A DNA stretch of 64,000 bases from JACDAE01 sp963717195. GTDB lineage: Bacteria; Chloroflexota; Ktedonobacteria; Ktedonobacterales; Ktedonobacteraceae. Made by a program: the position numbers and the translations under genes. Positions 63,171 through 64,000 of the stretch are shown piece by piece. Position 1 is the stretch's first letter. Every line of letters starts with the position of its first letter. The stretch covers positions 186,001-250,000 of the forward strand of contig CAVQVR010000006.1 of NCBI GenBank assembly GCA_963717195.1, in the 5' to 3' direction. A model generated the notes under the pieces. That model saw only the letters and a list, made by a program, of their open reading frames with translations. It did no database searches and was not told the origin of the DNA.

Positions 63171-63707
63171 ATGGCCCGGGTGGAAATCAGGGAAAGTTCC
63201 TGGTCCTTTGAAGAAATTTACGACGAATACAAAACGCCTATTTATAATTATGTCTATCATCTGGTAGGGGATCGTGAGCAGGCAGATGATCTGACGCAGG
63301 ATACCTTCTTGAAGGCATTCCGCGCTCTACCAAAGATGGATGCAAATCTTAAATTATCGGCATGGCTTTATCGTATAGCGACCAATACGGCGTACGATGC
63401 ATTGCGTCGTCGCAAGCTGATCGCGTGGCTACCATGGCAAGACCTTGACCATGAGCCTGCCGATGTGGAGAGTGCAGATCCACAAGAGATTTATGGCACG
63501 ACGGAGTTGGTGAGAGCCGCGCTACGTCGTATGCCTCAGCAATATAGAGCTGCGTTACTTCTGTATACGCAGGAGGGCTTTTCCTACAGTGAAATCGCCC
63601 ATACGCTGAACATTGCTGAGAGCGGTGTCAAGATGTATCTCTCGCGGGCGCGGCAATCATTCAGGGAACATTACAAAGCTCTGGAGCAAGGAGCAATACA
63701 ATCATGA
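63171..63707 (+). CDS. ECF RNA polymerase sigma factor
   Basis: Compact group 4 sigma factor of 178 residues. Region 2: FEEIYDEYKTPIYNYVYHLV, DREQADDLTQDTFLKAFRAL, AWLYRIATNTAYDALRRRKL. Region 4: MPQQYRAALLLYTQEGFSYS, then EIAHTLNIAESGVKMYLSRA. It shares region-2 and region-4 wording with the sigma factor at 50435, so the two are paralogues. The zinc-finger gene starting 20 bases downstream is the likely anti-sigma partner. AAGGGA lies about 10 bases before the ATG. Confidence 0.93.
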   Translation: MARVEIRESSWSFEEIYDEYKTPIYNYVYHLVGDREQADDLTQDTFLKAFRALPKMDANLKLSAWLYRIATNTAYDALRRRKLIAWLPWQDLDHEPADVESADPQEIYGTTELVRAALRRMPQQYRAALLLYTQEGFSYSEIAHTLNIAESGVKMYLSRARQSFREHYKALEQGAIQS

Positions 63708-63726
63708 TGAAGAAGGCAGGAAGTGT

Positions 63727-64000
63727 ATGAAGAATTGCGAGCAAGTCAAGGAATTACTCAGCCCTTACCTTGATAATGTGCTCGCGGAGGAGGAACATCA
63801 CGATGTTGCAGCGCACCTTGAGATATGTCCAGGATGCAATGCTCTGTTTGCGGATTTTCGTCACTTTGATATACTCCTCTCTCAGCTTCCGCGTGTTAGC
63901 CCTGGAGCCAACCTGCGCGAACGCATCTTTTCCTCACCAGAATACCTGGAACTAACAGGAACCTCTGGCATAGATCAGAGACGCTCAGAGCAGACCGCCC
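63727..64000 (+). CDS. Zinc-finger anti-sigma factor, cut by the window edge
   Basis: N-terminal 91 codons of a zf-HC2/ZAS anti-sigma protein: MKNCEQVKELLSPYLDN, then HDVAAHLEICPGCNALFADF with the His-x3-Cys-x2-Cys zinc site. The frame is open to the last base of the window. AGGA lies upstream of the ATG, 20 bases after the sigma-factor stop, so the two are probably co-transcribed. A membrane helix is expected beyond the window but cannot be seen. Confidence 0.85.
   Translation, partial: MKNCEQVKELLSPYLDNVLAEEEHHDVAAHLEICPGCNALFADFRHFDILLSQLPRVSPGANLRERIFSSPEYLELTGTSGIDQRRSEQTA

Overview
The window reads as chromosome from a Chloroflexota bacterium, most likely class Ktedonobacteria. This is an inference from gene content: ECF sigma factors paired with large membrane anti-sigma proteins, Ser/Thr kinase signalling, TIR and TPR fusions, a T-box leader and a SAM-I riboswitch, ricin-type lectin and CBM2 modules, and an IS200/IS605-like remnant, all at intermediate G+C. 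No rRNA, tRNA, CRISPR array, origin or prophage was seen. It is housekeeping and metabolic sequence with a few unusual genes.

Layout. 1-9 kb: a GAF-like protein, an acyl-CoA ligase, membrane proteins, a phosphotransferase/HAD pair and an epimerase. 9-15 kb: a RidA protein, a kinase-phosphatase fusion, a two-component system and an aminotransferase. 15-25 kb: polA, an HTH protein, an epimerase, a nucleotidyltransferase/phosphomannomutase fusion, an orphan small transcription unit and birA. 25-30 kb: greA, a TIR-TPR-ClpN fusion and lysS. 29-36 kb: a secreted alpha-galactosidase, comF, an IS200/IS605-like scar, an ECF sigma/WD40 anti-sigma pair and a DNA methyltransferase remnant. 36-43 kb: ftsH, a class III aminotransferase, a prolyl oligopeptidase and a CBM2 protein. 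43-50 kb: a broken, truncated alaS behind a complete T-box leader, a GT-C type membrane protein, a methyltransferase, an enoyl-CoA hydratase and holB. 50-57 kb: a second ECF sigma/anti-sigma pair, an acyl-CoA dehydrogenase and a GGDEF/HD-GYP protein. 57-63 kb: a methionine/SAM cluster (metK under a SAM-I riboswitch, ahcY, a PfkB kinase, an HD protein, mtnA). A third ECF pair starts at the right edge.

Two features cut across the window. First, nearly every intergenic region carries members of one dispersed repeat family whose ends carry GTAGGGGC or its complement GCCCCTAC. Many form long near-perfect hairpins, and some supply the last codons or the stop codon of the neighbouring gene. Second, six genes are interrupted by single-base indels, most of them in or beside short homopolymers: an epimerase, the galactosidase lectin tail, the WD40 anti-sigma, ftsH, alaS and the enoyl-CoA hydratase. 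The methyltransferase remnant shows the same kind of change. Several are normally important genes, so sequencing or assembly error is the simplest reading, and these loci are annotated here as whole genes.

The most interesting gene is the solitary TIR-TPR-ClpN protein at 26.3-27.6 kb. It has its own promoter with a perfect inverted repeat at the predicted transcription start. It joins a possible NAD-cleaving or signalling domain to a complete ClpC-type N-domain that keeps both glutamates of the phosphoarginine pockets.
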